The notes: generated by a model from the letters alone, not told the origin. DNA of 64,000 nucleotides from Pisaster brevispinus (GCA_023634235.1 JAMKCF010000001.1:14456258-14520257); one strand, 5' to 3'; positions 1 through 12,990 are shown, counted from the stretch's first letter. Made by a program: numbers and translations.

Positions 1-3000
1 TACATTGTACTTATACGATGTCTATTTTTTGTGGCTGTCAACCTTGATTTGCAGCTGACACCAGCTTCATCACAAATCCTGCTTAGAGCATGCCATCCTG
101 TAACATGTGTTGTGGAGCCTTGAACACATGCAAAGACATATGGGTTGTCGTCTCGAACTCCAGCTGATCTTCTCACTTCTTCACTGATCAACTTCTTCAT
201 TGGTTGAAGAGTGTCGGAAGGAAATAAAATTGGCACAAGATGGTTGTTGCCCTTTCCTGTCTGGTATGTAATCTTCAGGTCTTCAAGAATGCGCTTCTCC
301 AAGGGGTCATCAAGTCGTTGTGCTCTCTGTTTGTCAATCCAGCTGTTGTCTTCCGCTTCTTGCCATTCGGTAATTTTTAGACGGGATGGCTCTCCACCCC
401 TTCTAGCATTGAATAGAGTAAGTCGCGACACTGTCAAATCCCTCAAGGTGTTGAAATTGTGAGAGTCCCAGACAAAATAAGGATCAGAATTCAATTCCCT
501 CAACTTCTCTACTGTGAATGACCTTACTGTCTTTACATCAGATTCAAGTGGCAGCTGTCCAGGCTTTCGCAGATTTTTTTGTCTGTTCTGATTAATCTGA
601 TAACTTGCGTCACCGAACAAAAACTCATGATTTAATGCAAGTACAGCTGAAAATTTGTCAATCTCTGACGCTTCAGCATCTCTATCATGTATGAGATGAG
701 TTGCCTTGATAATTTTGCACGCTTTCTTTATGAGGTAGTACATGGCTGCTTTCAAACCACTTTTCAGCTGTGCAGTATCCACATATGTTGTATAGATTTG
801 AATGGCTTCACGAAACACTTCGAAGTGTTGGCGCTGGAACATGTCTGCTGCTGTACTGCTCTCTAGAGGCAGAGTAGAGTGAATCGGATGCTGCTCCTTG
901 AATATTATGTAAAGTGAAGCTATTCTCCTCATGTCCGTCATGACTGATTTGCGAACTTCTGCTACTTTGTCATTTTTACTTTGGCCCTTCTGCCAAAGCC
1001 GCTTGCCGATGGTCACAATTATAGGATCTACTCTTGCCGTTTCTCCAACTTCAGTGTTACGAAATTTGCACAGAACACTTGTCTTGAAGCTTTCAGATGT
1101 GCTGCTCACTTCAGATTCACTCAACATTAAAGAAACAGGAACAGGACACGCTTCTGAATGAGCATCTCCCTGGCATATGTATTTGTGCTTTTTGAAGCAC
1201 TTTCTAGAGTAGAAACCTTTGCAGATCCCACAAATTATCAAATCGTCATCAGATGCAGTTTTCCTCTCTCTGTGATAAACTGGTGAAACTGTCGCCATAA
1301 GCTCTTTATTCACTTGAAAGATTCCTTCCTTCCTGAAAGCATCAAATGTAGCAATCATTTCGTTTTTGGGCAATTTCATGGCCTCTGACACTCTCTTTAT
1401 GGATTTGTGTACACTCCTTATGTGCCTGGACAACTTCTCCACAAAAAAAGACCCACAAAAAGGGCACCTTCTTTTAGGCTTGACATATCTTTCTTGATTT
1501 GTGTTACTCATTTTTGTCTTACAACCAACTGGAAACACAACTAAATCAACATCCGAGTGTGAGCCCTGATCCATACCGTCATCAGGTGGCAAGCTACTAG
1601 ATGAACATCAAGAGAAAATTCTGTTTACTGAAGAGCCCTCCCAATCACCCAAAGTGGAACTAATGTTGCCACCAACGAATGCTGAACAGCTGGGTCCATC
1701 AACTGATGGAAGAACCCCTTTATCACTAGAAGACAAACTCTTTCCAATATTTTGACACATTTCCCCATCAACAAATGAAGACCTGATTAATGATATCCTT
1801 TCAGGAACAATAGCAGCTGGTGAATCATCCAATGAGTTATCACTGTAATCAGAGCTACAAATGTATGTTGAGTCATCAGAGGAATCATCATCCTGATCAG
1901 AATCATTGACAATACTTTGGTCATAAATGTAGCTTCTTCTTACAACACCAGATGAAGACCTCCTTTCACATGAGATGGAGAGCTCCTCCCATCATCTACG
2001 ATCAAAGATCTTTCTGTAGAGTCACCATGCCCTCCACCATCTGAAGGGTGGCTCTCTGGTAACACATAGCCTGACAATAATGAGTTAAATAATCCTGATA
2101 ATGAAACCTCACTATGGGTTCTATCCACTCTATCACCAGATGGAGAGTTTCCTCTACAAACAGTTGGAAAAAACTCAGTACCACCAGCTGGAAAATTCCC
2201 TCCCTCAGTAGATGGAGACATTCCAGTATCACTAGATGGATACTTTCCTTTGTCTACAGATGGAGAAATTCCAGTAGGGCCAGATAAATAATTTCTTCTC
2301 TCAATTGATGGAGAATTTCCTCGCTGGACAGATGGAGAACTTCTTTGTTCAACAGATGGAGAATTTCCTCGTTTGGCAGATGGAGAATGTCCCTGCTTGA
2401 CATATGGAGAAGTTTGTTGCTTTACAGATGGAGAAATTCCCCCTTCAACAGATGAAAAATGTCTTTGTTTGACAGATGGAGCATTTCCTTGCTCAACAGA
2501 TCCTTGCTTGACAGATGGAGAATTCTGTCGCTCTACAGATGGAGAATTCCCCCCTTCAACAGATGGAGAATTTCCTCGATCAATGGATGAAGAGTTTCTT
2601 TGTTGGACGGATGGAGAATCTCCTTGCTGGTCAGATGGAGAACTTCCTTGCTGGACAGATGGAGAATTTCCTTGCTGGACGGATGGAGAATTTCCTTGCT
2701 GGACGGATCGAGAATTTCCTTGCTGGATGGATGGAGAATCTCCTTGCTGGTCAGATGGAGAATTTCCTTGCTGGACAGATGGAGAATTTTCTTGCTGGAC
2801 GGATGGAGAATTTCCTTGCTGGACGGATGGAGAATTTCCTTGCTGGACGAATGGAGAATTTTCTTGCTCTACGGATGGAGAATTTCCTTGCTGGATGCAC
2901 GGATAATTTTCTAGCTCGACAGATGGAGAATTTCCTTTCTCAACAGATGGAGAATTTCCAGTATTACCTGATAGAGAGTAACCTTGCTTAACAGATACAT

Positions 3001-3147
3001 TTTCATCCTCCAAAGCAAATGAATGTCCTTGATGTTCACAAGTGAGTGTATTGCTAGTACCCAACTTTTCCTGGTTTCCCCCTTTACATCTCTTTTGAGG
3101 GCTGTCACAACTTGCTTTACTCTTGCGCCCTTTACATGCATCTTCTC
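1..3147 (-). CDS. SET-recombinase chimera, repeat linker, zinc fingers and tyrosine-recombinase-like exon (left-truncated, damaged)
   Basis: The exon starts after the acceptor tgttttgcag (last base 3148). Order along the protein: a short Lys/Cys-rich stretch; about 280 residues of degenerate 8-residue repeats of type NSPSVQQG (roughly 2990-2110); an acidic DQDDDSSDDS segment; a C2H2 finger (CPFCG...LSRHIRSVHK, about 1475-1405); a C2HC-like finger (CGICKGF...KKHKYIC, about 1240-1175); then about 350 residues resembling eukaryotic tyrosine recombinases, with NARRGGEPSRL near 412-380 as the candidate first catalytic Arg and KNRHRIST near 27-9 as the HxxR-like box. The catalytic Tyr lies beyond the left edge. 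Two lesions are visible: a change of frame between about 1990 and 1940, and an in-frame TGA at 1610-1608. They could mean decay, sequencing error or unseen splicing. A YR gene of this type suggests Crypton-like ancestry; that is inference. Confidence 0.65.
2110..2990 (-). repeat. 24-bp coding tandem repeat (8-residue NSPSVQQG-type units)
   Basis: On the plus strand the unit reads about ttccttgctggacagatgga followed by gaat, 24 bp. On the minus strand it encodes Asn-Ser-Pro-Ser-Val-Gln/Glu-Gln/Lys-Gly. Central copies (about 2600-2890) are nearly identical; flanking copies are diverged but keep the Asn-Ser-Pro-Ser register. This suggests recent homogenisation in the middle and selection on the reading frame at the edges. 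The repeat is open in several other frames as well, but only the minus-strand frame connects with the SET exons by phase-matched splicing. Confidence 0.85.
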
Positions 3148-3337
3148 CTGCAAAACAAAACAAAACCCCAAAAACAAAAAACAAATCTTATTATGAAAGC
3201 ATAGAGGGTACTGCTGAAGAGGTTGCCCTTGGGTTGCTGGCTAATGAAAAAACCCATCATGTTCTAAGTAATTTCATTTGTGCGCTCTTGGCTATTGGTA
3301 CCTTTTCGTTTAATAATTTAGTGTTCTTTTAAATATA

Positions 3338-4112
3338 CAGTCGACTCTCCTTAATACAAGCTCAGAAGATACGAGACGCCGGTTAATACGAGGTATTTCA
3401 CTGGTCCCGAACTGTCCCATGCGTGTTTCTATGTCTTAAAAAACGGAAGATATGAGCACGGTCGTAACGAGAACACGGATAATACAAGGTATTTTTGCGG
3501 CCCCATGATGACAAAATGTATTGTTTTTTCATACTTCTATAGTGAGGATCGGAAAAATATTGTTGCGTAAAAGCTGATCATTCAGTCAGCCAAGTTTCTG
3601 AAATTACATGCTTGTTGTCAAACTATTCATCGGATCGGACCGGCTACACAGTTCCGTCCGATCCGAAACCAGAAAATTTACGCTGGTAACCTATGCTTGA
3701 AATACTACTTCGCCTACACGCCTAGCGGCTACCAGCAAAAACAACGTTCAGCATAGGTGCTACGCAGTACCGAATCTGTTACATCATGGTCACATGATAG
3801 GCAAGTTTGACATGACTTTGCTATGATTTTTATCTTGAGTTATACAAAATATTAAATTTCTATGATCATAGTCAACAAAAATGCATTCATCACTGATGTT
3901 TTTGTGTACAGGATGCTCGTAAGAACTGTACCACTAGGAAGCGAACCGCTCCGTTCTAGCCTAGACACGTGTGTAGTGCATGCACTATGATGACTTGTGT
4001 ACATGTAAATGTACATGTATGTGTAAATAGTGCGCTGCGTTTAAGACGAGGTTCGGATAATACGAGGAAAACGGGCCAGTCCAGCGGACCTCGTATTAAC
4101 GAGAGTCGACTG
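3338..4112. mobile_element. pogo/Tigger-like MITE in an intron of the SET gene
   Basis: A 775-bp element with terminal inverted repeats. The left end is CAGTCGACTCTCCTTAATAC; the reverse complement of the right end is CAGTCGACTCTCGTTAATAC. Both ends are flanked by TA, the target duplication of the Tc1/mariner/pogo superfamily. No transposase is present, so it is non-autonomous. Subterminal sequence repeats the theme taatacgagg several times. It sits in the minus-strand intron between 4770 and 3148. Confidence 0.82.
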
Positions 4113-4769
4113 TATTCTTTCTTTTTGTGCATTCTTACATTTTATTGTAAACACTGTGCTTTTAAAAACTACCTTTGTAGTTATCATCTATTGTTTCTTT
4201 TCACATAGAATCAACCCCCCCCCCTACAAGTTGAACAATCACAGCCCTGGTTGTGCCACCAAAAGTCTAAACAAAGTCTGACACACTAAAACCCTCAATA
4301 ACAAAATGTAAACATGTGTATGTGTTTAATGAAAGCTTGTGAGTTCATGTGGTTTGTTTGGCATTGGAGAGATACACATGTGCTACCCACGTGTGTACAC
4401 AGTAGCAATGCAGTCAGTGCTGTGTGTCAAGAAGGGCGGAGCTTATTGCATTGGTCTATTGTAACCACTGTTTGCGATTCAGACTTTGGGCTGCAAGCCA
4501 GTGTGAATAAATCAAAATAATAATAATAAAAATAAAAATGAAAGCTTAGATAACATTTTGCAAACTTATTAGTGACTGCTATACAGCACACTAATTGTAT
4601 AATAGAAAATCCCATTTTTCCACGGGCAAATAGGACTTTTTAAGCACCAGTGCATATGCGAGTAATAGTGAATACTTCTTGATGTAAGATCCATTCAAAA
4701 ATGCAATATCTGCATTATCTGTACTAATCTATTATTTTTTTTCTCTCTGTTAACACTATTTTAATTTAC

Positions 4770-4978
4770 CTCTCTTTTGACACCATGGGAGCTCTTTTAT
4801 TCCATAATCATAAAGGATTTCTTCTCCTTCACTGATCCTCTTCAAGGCAAACAAGCACAAAACTGGTTGACTGTTAAGTTGAAGAACTTTCATTCGTGCA
4901 TTCTGTTCTTTCTTTGAATCACCATGATTTGTTAGGCGACCAAAGCGGAGTTCCTTCAATGGGGCTGTAGCATCATAA
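4770..4978 (-). CDS. SET-recombinase chimera, SET domain catalytic C-terminal exon
   Basis: A 209-nt exon starting after ctgtcacag. It encodes YDAT, then FGRLTNHGDSKKEQNARMK, then CLFALKRISEGEEILYDYG. These are the conserved parts of the SET fold: the pseudoknot Asn-His (usually NHS, here NHG) and the ILYDYG motif with the catalytic-site tyrosine. The reading frame would run into a stop at 4756, but a GTAAAT donor lies at 4769-4764. Splicing there in phase 1 joins exactly in frame to the exon starting at 3147, giving GEDACKG. The Ser-to-Gly change in NHS is unusual, so activity is uncertain. Confidence 0.75.
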
Positions 4979-5204
4979 CTGTGACAGTTGGAAAATTTGT
5001 TATGTAAAAACAGGGAATTTAAATAATTTCAACAGGACTATACGAACAGTGCCCTTAGTGCTTTCAGAGTGCCTTTGACACTAAAACCAACACCAAGTAT
5101 TTACGGCTCAAAGTCAAGCCAAGCCCAAGATCGTTATAAAGGTTGGTCTCAAGTACTCCATCATTGACCTTGCAGAAATGCAATAAGCATTATAAAATAC
5201 ATAC

Positions 5205-5355
5205 CAAAGATTGCTTCCATTATGACGAAAGAAGTAACGAAAGACGCTTTCCTCTTCCTCCTCTCTCCTCTCCCCATCTTCTTTTGTGATTAAGTCCCCT
5301 CCATAAGTATATAAAGGAACTCCTTCAAAATTTTTATCAGCAAAGACTCCCCTCC
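5205..5355 (-). CDS. SET-recombinase chimera, SET domain N-terminal exon
   Basis: A 151-nt exon between ttcatttag and GTATGT. It encodes RGVFADKNF..., a short acidic insert rich in Glu and Arg, then YFFRHNGSNL. This matches the N-terminal half of SET domains of the KMT5A (PR-Set7/SET8) type, where an R/KGVxA strand is followed by a variable loop and a YxxFxxxG strand. The exon ends in phase 2; the split codon is completed by the next exon to give CYDAT, equivalent to the CVDAT/CIDAT strand of the family. SET proteins of this type transfer methyl groups from S-adenosylmethionine to lysine, in the nucleus. Family assignment is by eye. Confidence 0.7.
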
Positions 5356-5732
5356 CTAAATGAATCAGACAAAAACAATTGGTTATAATATTAAAACTAT
5401 TAATGTTTGATGAGTAACAGATAAAAAAAATATATATTATTTTGCCCTCGCACTGACTAATTAAACACTATACTTTGAGGTTTCTGAATGCTGCAGGAGA
5501 ATAAATATTATTTACTGGTGACATGGGTAAGATTTAGTTCACATTCTAGAACAGATGGCATAACTACTAAAACCATCAAGCTTGCTTGGCAAGCTATAAT
5601 TTTATGGACAAGCTAAAGTTCTTGCATGGATTAAAATTATAAAACATCTCTATTTTGTCAAGCTTTTGTCAAGTTTTACACTAACATACACAAAATGAGT
5701 GTAACGACGATTAGACATGTAGGTCTACTATA

Positions 5733-6344
5733 AAGCCGCATTCGCATTGGAATTTTGGGTCTTGTAACTTACAGGCCCGGTAAGTTAACTTACCGGCCCG
5801 GTAAGTTAACAGCTGTTCGCACTTGGATTAATTTGTGTCCGGTAACTTACCAGGGACGCTGCGTAGGTTGAAAAATTTGATCTCGAGGGGCGCCTTCCCT
5901 GACCTTTTAGATAGAACAAGCAAAAGTGACGTAGGCGGGCAAGACACAAAGGAAATTAAAAAAGCAAGACAAAATGGAAGGTAAATCAAAGCAAAGCTGC
6001 AAACAGTGTGACGACGTGGGGTAACAAACTGTCTGCGCCTGCGCAGGGCTGGTCCTAGATTTGAGGTCACAGGCTAGGTCACCATATTCGTGACCCGATA
6101 ACAAAAGTCACATGACCATATTGTTAAGTTACCGGAATAGTGCATTCGCATTGGACTTCTTGTCCCTGTTAAGTTAACATTGTTAAGTTACCGCGACTCG
6201 AATCGGCCTGTTAAGTTAACAGCGCTGTGGTGGTAAATTACCACCCCGGTAAGTTACCGGCTGTTCGCACTTGGACTTAATATCGGTAAGTTAACAATTT
6301 GCGGCAGTACGTTAACCATTTTAAGTCCAATGCGAACGCGGCTT
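5733..6344. mobile_element. MITE with 19-bp inverted termini and GTTAACTTACC-type subterminal repeats
   Basis: The left end is AAGCCGCATTCGCATTGGA (5733-5751). The right end at 6326-6344 is its reverse complement with one difference. Inside are many copies of ggtaagttaac/ggtaagttacc and of gctgttcgcacttgga, and a partial third copy of the terminus near 6140, so the element may be composite. No transposase is seen. The target duplication cannot be fixed. It lies in the SET gene intron between 6938 and 5356. Confidence 0.72.
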
Positions 6345-6938
6345 AAGCTGGCTTTTACAGATGGAACAAGCTCTGTCAAGATTGTTCTTAAGCTCCCAAA
6401 ATAGCTTTGATTTCACTTTCCCATCCGACTCTAAAATAGACTTGGCCCTGGCCTTAAAATTTTGACAATGATTGCATTCAGCAGCTGTGTTATTTAGCTA
6501 CTGGTGGGGATTTATCTTTCAACACAAATACAGCCATAACCACCCAATTGACCTGATTTTGGATAGTGTTCAACTTGTGAACACTTTTTACAATAATTTT
6601 CAAGTAAATTTGTGTAGATGTATCTATGTGTGAGTGAGTCAATCCAATGTTGCATTCTAATGAGCATTCCCGGCTACAAGCTTCTGCTGACTAATGTGGT
6701 TTGTTTTAATTAGTTTGTGCGTAAGACAATATTAGTTTTGTGTTGTGTTTAAAACGTGGGATAAGTGCATTATAACAGTGTATAATGTTCTTGTAATGTT
6801 AATTCTACCACCAGAAAAGTTTTCTTTTGATTCTGATGTTAATCTAATTTGCATTAAAAAGGCAACCAAAAGGAATTTCCCTACACACTTTACCCCATAT
6901 TTCATACTTTAAAATAAAGCTTATGGCATGACATTTAC

Positions 6939-7020
6939 CTTTCCCTGCTGAGGGTTTTACAGTAAACCCCGGTGGGTCAACCTTAGCAAGGGCCTCCAGC
7001 CAAGATATCGAATTTCGTCT
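6939..7020 (-). CDS. SET-recombinase chimera, exon at start of SET domain
   Basis: An internal exon of 82 nt. It is bounded by an acceptor (tttgattttag before 7020) and a donor (G followed by GTAAATG after 6939). It encodes the lead-in to a SET domain, ending PPGFTVKPSAGKG. The exon closes in phase 1, and the next exon (5355-5205) opens with the two bases needed to read GKGRGVFAD, the usual opening of KMT5A-type SET domains. Upstream exons must exist further right on the minus strand, but I could not identify them, so the true start codon is unknown. Confidence 0.62.
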
Positions 7021-7525
7021 CTAAAATCAAGAGAATAAAATTATACATAAGAATGCTCAGTGAAGTAAAGATGGTGCATTATTAGCCCTACTTGTGTGGC
7101 CAAGCCGAATCCTTGGGCCAGTTCCACGCCTGTAAGTCGTGCAGCTAAAATTGCGACGCATCCCCTAAGGTGTTAATAAACAATGTCTATGGCCATGTTC
7201 AGACAGCGTACTAAAGTTAGACCCGAATTGGTTTAACTTTACGAGCAGCGGGGGAGATTGTAAAAATAAAACTACCTTGCGTTCAGACAGCTCGAAGTTA
7301 AACCCGATACGGTTTTAAGAGGTCAAACAGCACCGTGAAACAACACAACATCCAGTTTATTCACAAAAGCACGCGCACAGCCCTGTTGAGGCGCACGTTG
7401 AGGCGTACGAAGGCATATTTACCTTACACAGGTCCGTGGTCATCTGTTGTGAGTTAAAACAGATGTGGTCATTTTTATTCTGTCCAAACACCAGACTAAA
7501 AGATAAACCCAAAGTGGTTTAACGC

Positions 7526-8265
7526 TACTCCTAGAACTATTCGGTTCGTTCTGCTATCGTCTCCCCGACCCTCATAGGTCATCATGTACAAAATCCTATT
7601 CGAAACTTTGTCCCCTTCACGTTTATGCACCTGGACTTCTCTTTTGAAAACGTAGCACGCCAAAATTAGGCTCTATGTGTTTATTGTTTTCACAGTGAGC
7701 TCGGGGTGGGTCCAGAAAATCCACTCCGCAAAAAAAAAGTGCAAAAAATGATAAATTCCCATCGTTTATTCAGAATCGTCGCCTTCCGATATCAAAAATG
7801 GCCGCCATCGCTTGTATCACTGGTATGCTGCGTGCAACGCTGGTCCACGACATGCCTTAAGCTGGTATTCAATAGTATTCTGTGCGCAACACTGGTCCAC
7901 AATAATCAATGGCTTATCTTTTATACGTAAACCGTTGGTTATTGTGAACCAGCGTTTCGCGCAGCATACCATTGATACAAGCGACGGCAGCCATTTTTGT
8001 TGTCGGAAGGCGACGATTCCGAATAACGATGGGAATTTATCATTTTTTGCACCTTTTTTTTGTGGAGTGGATTTTCTGGACCCACCCCGAGCTCACTGTG
8101 AAAACAATGAATACATAGAGCCTAATTTTGGCGAGCTCCGTTTTCAAAAGAGAAGTCAAGGTGCATAAATGTGAAGGGGAAAAAGTTTCGAATAGGATTT
8201 TGTACATGATGACCCATGAGGGTCGGGGAGACGATAGCGGAACGAACCGAATAGTTCTAGGAGTA
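7526..8265. mobile_element. Mutator-like foldback element with 9-bp target duplication
   Basis: A long imperfect palindrome of 740 bp. It starts TACTCCTAGAACTATTCGG and ends with the reverse complement CCGAATAGTTCTAGGAGTA. The arms (about 7526-7880 and 7930-8265) can be followed base by base with few differences. The nine bases GTTTAACGC flank it on both sides (7517-7525 and 8266-8274), as expected for Mutator-like elements, which have long inverted termini and 9-bp duplications. It has interrupted an older sequence containing gttcagacag/gcattcagacac motifs (about 7190-7516 and 8275-8390), possibly another MITE. No transposase ORF is present. Confidence 0.8.
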
Positions 8266-8523
8266 GTTTAACGCTAGCCCACCCTTGCCGACCGATTGAA
8301 CTCATTCGAATTCAATCCGATTAGGTTAAGAGCATTCAGACACACAAAGTTAAGCACGAATGAGTTAAAACTGCCTTAAAACCAACTTGAACCACCTCTA
8401 TTACCTCTTAGCTTCCCTCGAGTGCTTTGGTTGTTGAAAGTAAAAAGTTATTGCAAACAAACCTCTTCAGGTTGCTCAAAATGACTTCAAAGATTGGTCA
8501 CGGCCATTTTGTATTTCAGTCTC

Positions 8524-8821
8524 AAAAAAATACATCACCAGTGTTTCGAGGGTGCGAACATAATTCAATATATTTTATGTCACAGCACCAGCTATTAGAG
8601 AGTTTCTTACGGGGGAGCTCGCAGGTACCACATGTACACAGACTGGAGTCTGACAGCAACATGCACTTCTGTTGGTCACCAGTCTGTGTACGTGCGGTAC
8701 CCCCTCTTCTCATTATTTTGAAGCTCACTATAAGCTGTAGCTACGACAATAACTCTATGACCCAAGTCAGAAAGCAGGCATCAAACTCTGTTCGCACCCT
8801 CGCTCACCGGTGACATATTTT
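8524..8821. mobile_element. small foldback element
   Basis: Sequences at the two ends are inverted copies: cgagggtgcgaac near 8547-8559 pairs with gttcgcaccctcg near 8790-8802. An inner pair, ggtaccacatgtacacagac and gtctgtgtacgtgcggtacc, brackets a loop around 8650-8680. No ORF is credible. It looks like a MITE or palindromic repeat; target duplications were not resolved. Confidence 0.5.
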
Positions 8822-8829
8822 GAGAAGGC

Positions 8830-10320
8830 AATCCAAAAAGACCGCGATCATTCTTGGCTGTAATTTCAACAACCAAAAAGAACCCAAAAGATGCCAGTGC
8901 CCCCGCCCCCCAATTGGAATCCGCCATTATGTTTATCAAGATCCAGTGTATAAAAAATGCAATAGAATCTATAATTGATTTACCAGCAGTGCCCCCTAGA
9001 AAATATGGTACCCCCCCCCCCCTTGTGCCTCCCCTACAAATTTCCTTAGTTACGCCCCAGTAACTGGCAAATTAGTACAACCAAGTTACTGGGTCTAGAC
9101 TAGCAGGGGCTAATTAATAGTACTAGTAGTAGCGCATTTATAGACACAACACACAGGTTAAAGTTTTATTTCCCCTTTTTTTAATCTAGATGTTTGTTTG
9201 TCATCTATCTTTATCTGTATTTAGTCACCTCAGGCCTAGACCCAAGTAAAGCAATTTATTTTTAAGACGACGTCGATGTTAATTTATTTTCAAACTTTCA
9301 AAAACATTGAAGCTGAGTTCATATATTCTTTGGTGACATGACTGACGTTAGAAACTGTGGTGAACAGCTTATTGTACGTTTTAACTGAGCCACTGGGAAG
9401 ACAACGTTGAACGTTGAAAACTGGCATGACTGTCAGTGCATAGAGCTCTATGGTCAGTGTCAGAGACGGAGCCTTTCGTTCACAACCACTGTAACTTCGC
9501 CTTACTTTATAATATTACTTATTAGGTCTAAACATGAGCAAGGTAATTTAAAATAAAACACAGCAACTCAAAATGATCATGGAGGTCTATTTTACCTCCA
9601 TGAAATGATGTAAAAACGCCTACATCGACAACCAAACTGCATGAAAAATTACATTAATTCAGTAAGTAAGAGACTTACCTTTTTGCTACAAAACAACAAC
9701 CACGTTGTCTCCCGATCCTGGCGGTACTGTGCGTTACGTCATAACTTTCACACGAGTACAACAAAATGCAAACGCCTGTATATCGAGTGGTCTACGACGT
9801 ACATCCAGCATGCAGTGAGCACAGCGAATGTGATGGTGCGCGGCAAGCGTTTTTGGTATGCCTTTTCTGGGTACCAGCGTAATCCGGAAAGTTTTCTTGC
9901 CGACGATGCCAAATTGTGATTTAGAAGTGGTGTTTTTTTACCAAAACTTCAGAGCATTAACAAAATACAGATATTACGCAAGAGGTATGCATTTTTTACA
10001 AACAATCCTTAATAGTGCATTTATTTGAAAAAATTCAATAGTCTCCCAAATGATTACTGCTAACACCGTCACTTATACAACCTCGGAAAATCCCCCATCG
10101 CAAGTATTTATTTTAGACACCCCTAGGAAAGTGTGGACCCTCCCAAGTTCTTCTGGCGGGAAACTATTTCCAAAATAACATTAGAGAGCCAACGAAGTCA
10201 AGCTGGTTCCCTATATAAAAGCGTACACAGAATTAAGGAGACGTCAAAATGTCTCCTTAAGTAAAACGTCTCCTTAAGTACTTTTTAAAACTGCAAATCG
10301 TCTCCGAAAGACCCCATTTG
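8830..10320. other. gene-free stretch
   Basis: I see no convincing coding exon, splice pair or repeat structure here beyond a polyC run near 9010-9022 and a short direct repeat of the phrase gtctccttaagta near 10250-10280, just before the microsatellite block. Confidence 0.4.
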
Positions 10321-10329
10321 TAAAAATAA

Positions 10330-11999
<1,670 letters not shown>

Positions 12000-12000
<1 letters not shown>

Positions 12001-12177
12001 ATATTTATGTAGAAGGTCAAATTTATAGACAGGAGATAGGCCATGAAGAGCTTTGAAAGTGATGAGATTTAATTTTCATGCAATACGTAATTTGATCAGG
12101 AGCCAGTGGAGTTCATGTAAGGCAGGTGTAATATGCTGAGAACGAGGTGTACGTGAGACGAGGCGAGCAGCGGTGTT
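12000..12177 (-). pseudogene. LINE reverse-transcriptase C-terminal fragment (CR1/L2-like)
   Basis: Read on the minus strand, 12177 to 12000 gives NTAARLVSRTPRSQHITPAL, then HELHWLLIKLRIA, a stop, and ITFKALHGLSPVYKFDLL. This is the conserved tail of CR1/L2-type LINE reverse transcriptases, where HWLPI..RI and KALHGL.P.Y..DLL are diagnostic. The fragment ends inside coding sequence exactly where the microsatellite block begins, with CCTCGTCGTC the first repeat-like codons. It is far too short to be functional. Confidence 0.75.
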
Positions 12178-12678
12178 CTGTACATGCATGGGCTATTGTT
12201 TGATGACAATTATATACATGTACATGTATTTACTTCACTTGAAAATTGAAATTAAGATGCAAGAGTTTTCCTCAAAGCTTTTTAACCTTTTTTTATACAT
12301 TACTAGAACGACTGTATTTCTTCAAATCCAAGTATACTTTGACAAATGCTTTGATTTTTATTTTGATGTAAAGGTTGATTACATTATCCAGCAGCTTCTT
12401 GGAGACATCACCAGTTATTTTACCTCTTGTTATGGTACACCAATAATTTTGAATTCTACTGCAAGGATTTTTTCTTTTAACACATTTAATGTTAACTCCA
12501 GGAAAGTTAATTAGTGTAAATTATCTCTAGTTAGGTAAGGTCTACTTTCCTGTTCCATGGTTCTAAAAAATAAGTACACATCATCGTTTACGTTAAAAAG
12601 ACCACCTCTATTCTGCCAGGTTCTAAGAATTTTACAAAATATAGATGCAGTGTCATTCTTCCGATTGTTATTTTTATT

Positions 12679-12990
12679 TTAAAGGGAGACGTATCCTGAA
12701 ACGTACCTCAGAACATGTTCTTTGGACATTGGAATATGAACATTTGTACTTGGCAGATTGGGCGAAGAGTCAACAGAATTTCTATCTTTTACTAATAAAG
12801 TTAGCACAGTTTGTAAAAGGTACTGATGTGTTATCAAAACATGTTGACTATTGGTGTCAATGCTTAGAGTTTCAAGAAACAATTTCCAGTTATCAATGCT
12901 TGACAGCTTGAACTGGTGGAATGCCCTCCATATGATTTCTGCTTCTGGCTTTAAACATTTCTCGTCCCTGGATATAGCTATCAACCACAC
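12679..12990 (-). pseudogene. transposon-derived ORF fragment, unassigned
   Basis: A 103-residue open frame ending SKEHVLRYVSGYVSL. The phrase VLRYVSGYV recalls a motif common in transposon proteins of invertebrates (LRYVAGYI and similar), and the preceding NWKLFLETLSI segment fits such proteins. There is no catalytic motif. I cannot name the family; it could be a scrap of a DNA transposon lying next to the Polinton remains. Confidence 0.35.

Noticed and set aside
2373..2991. Plus-strand frames of 104-177 residues through the 24-bp repeat
   Set aside because: They are the antisense of the repeat linker; a 24-bp period keeps every frame open. Only the minus-strand frame has splice-phase support.
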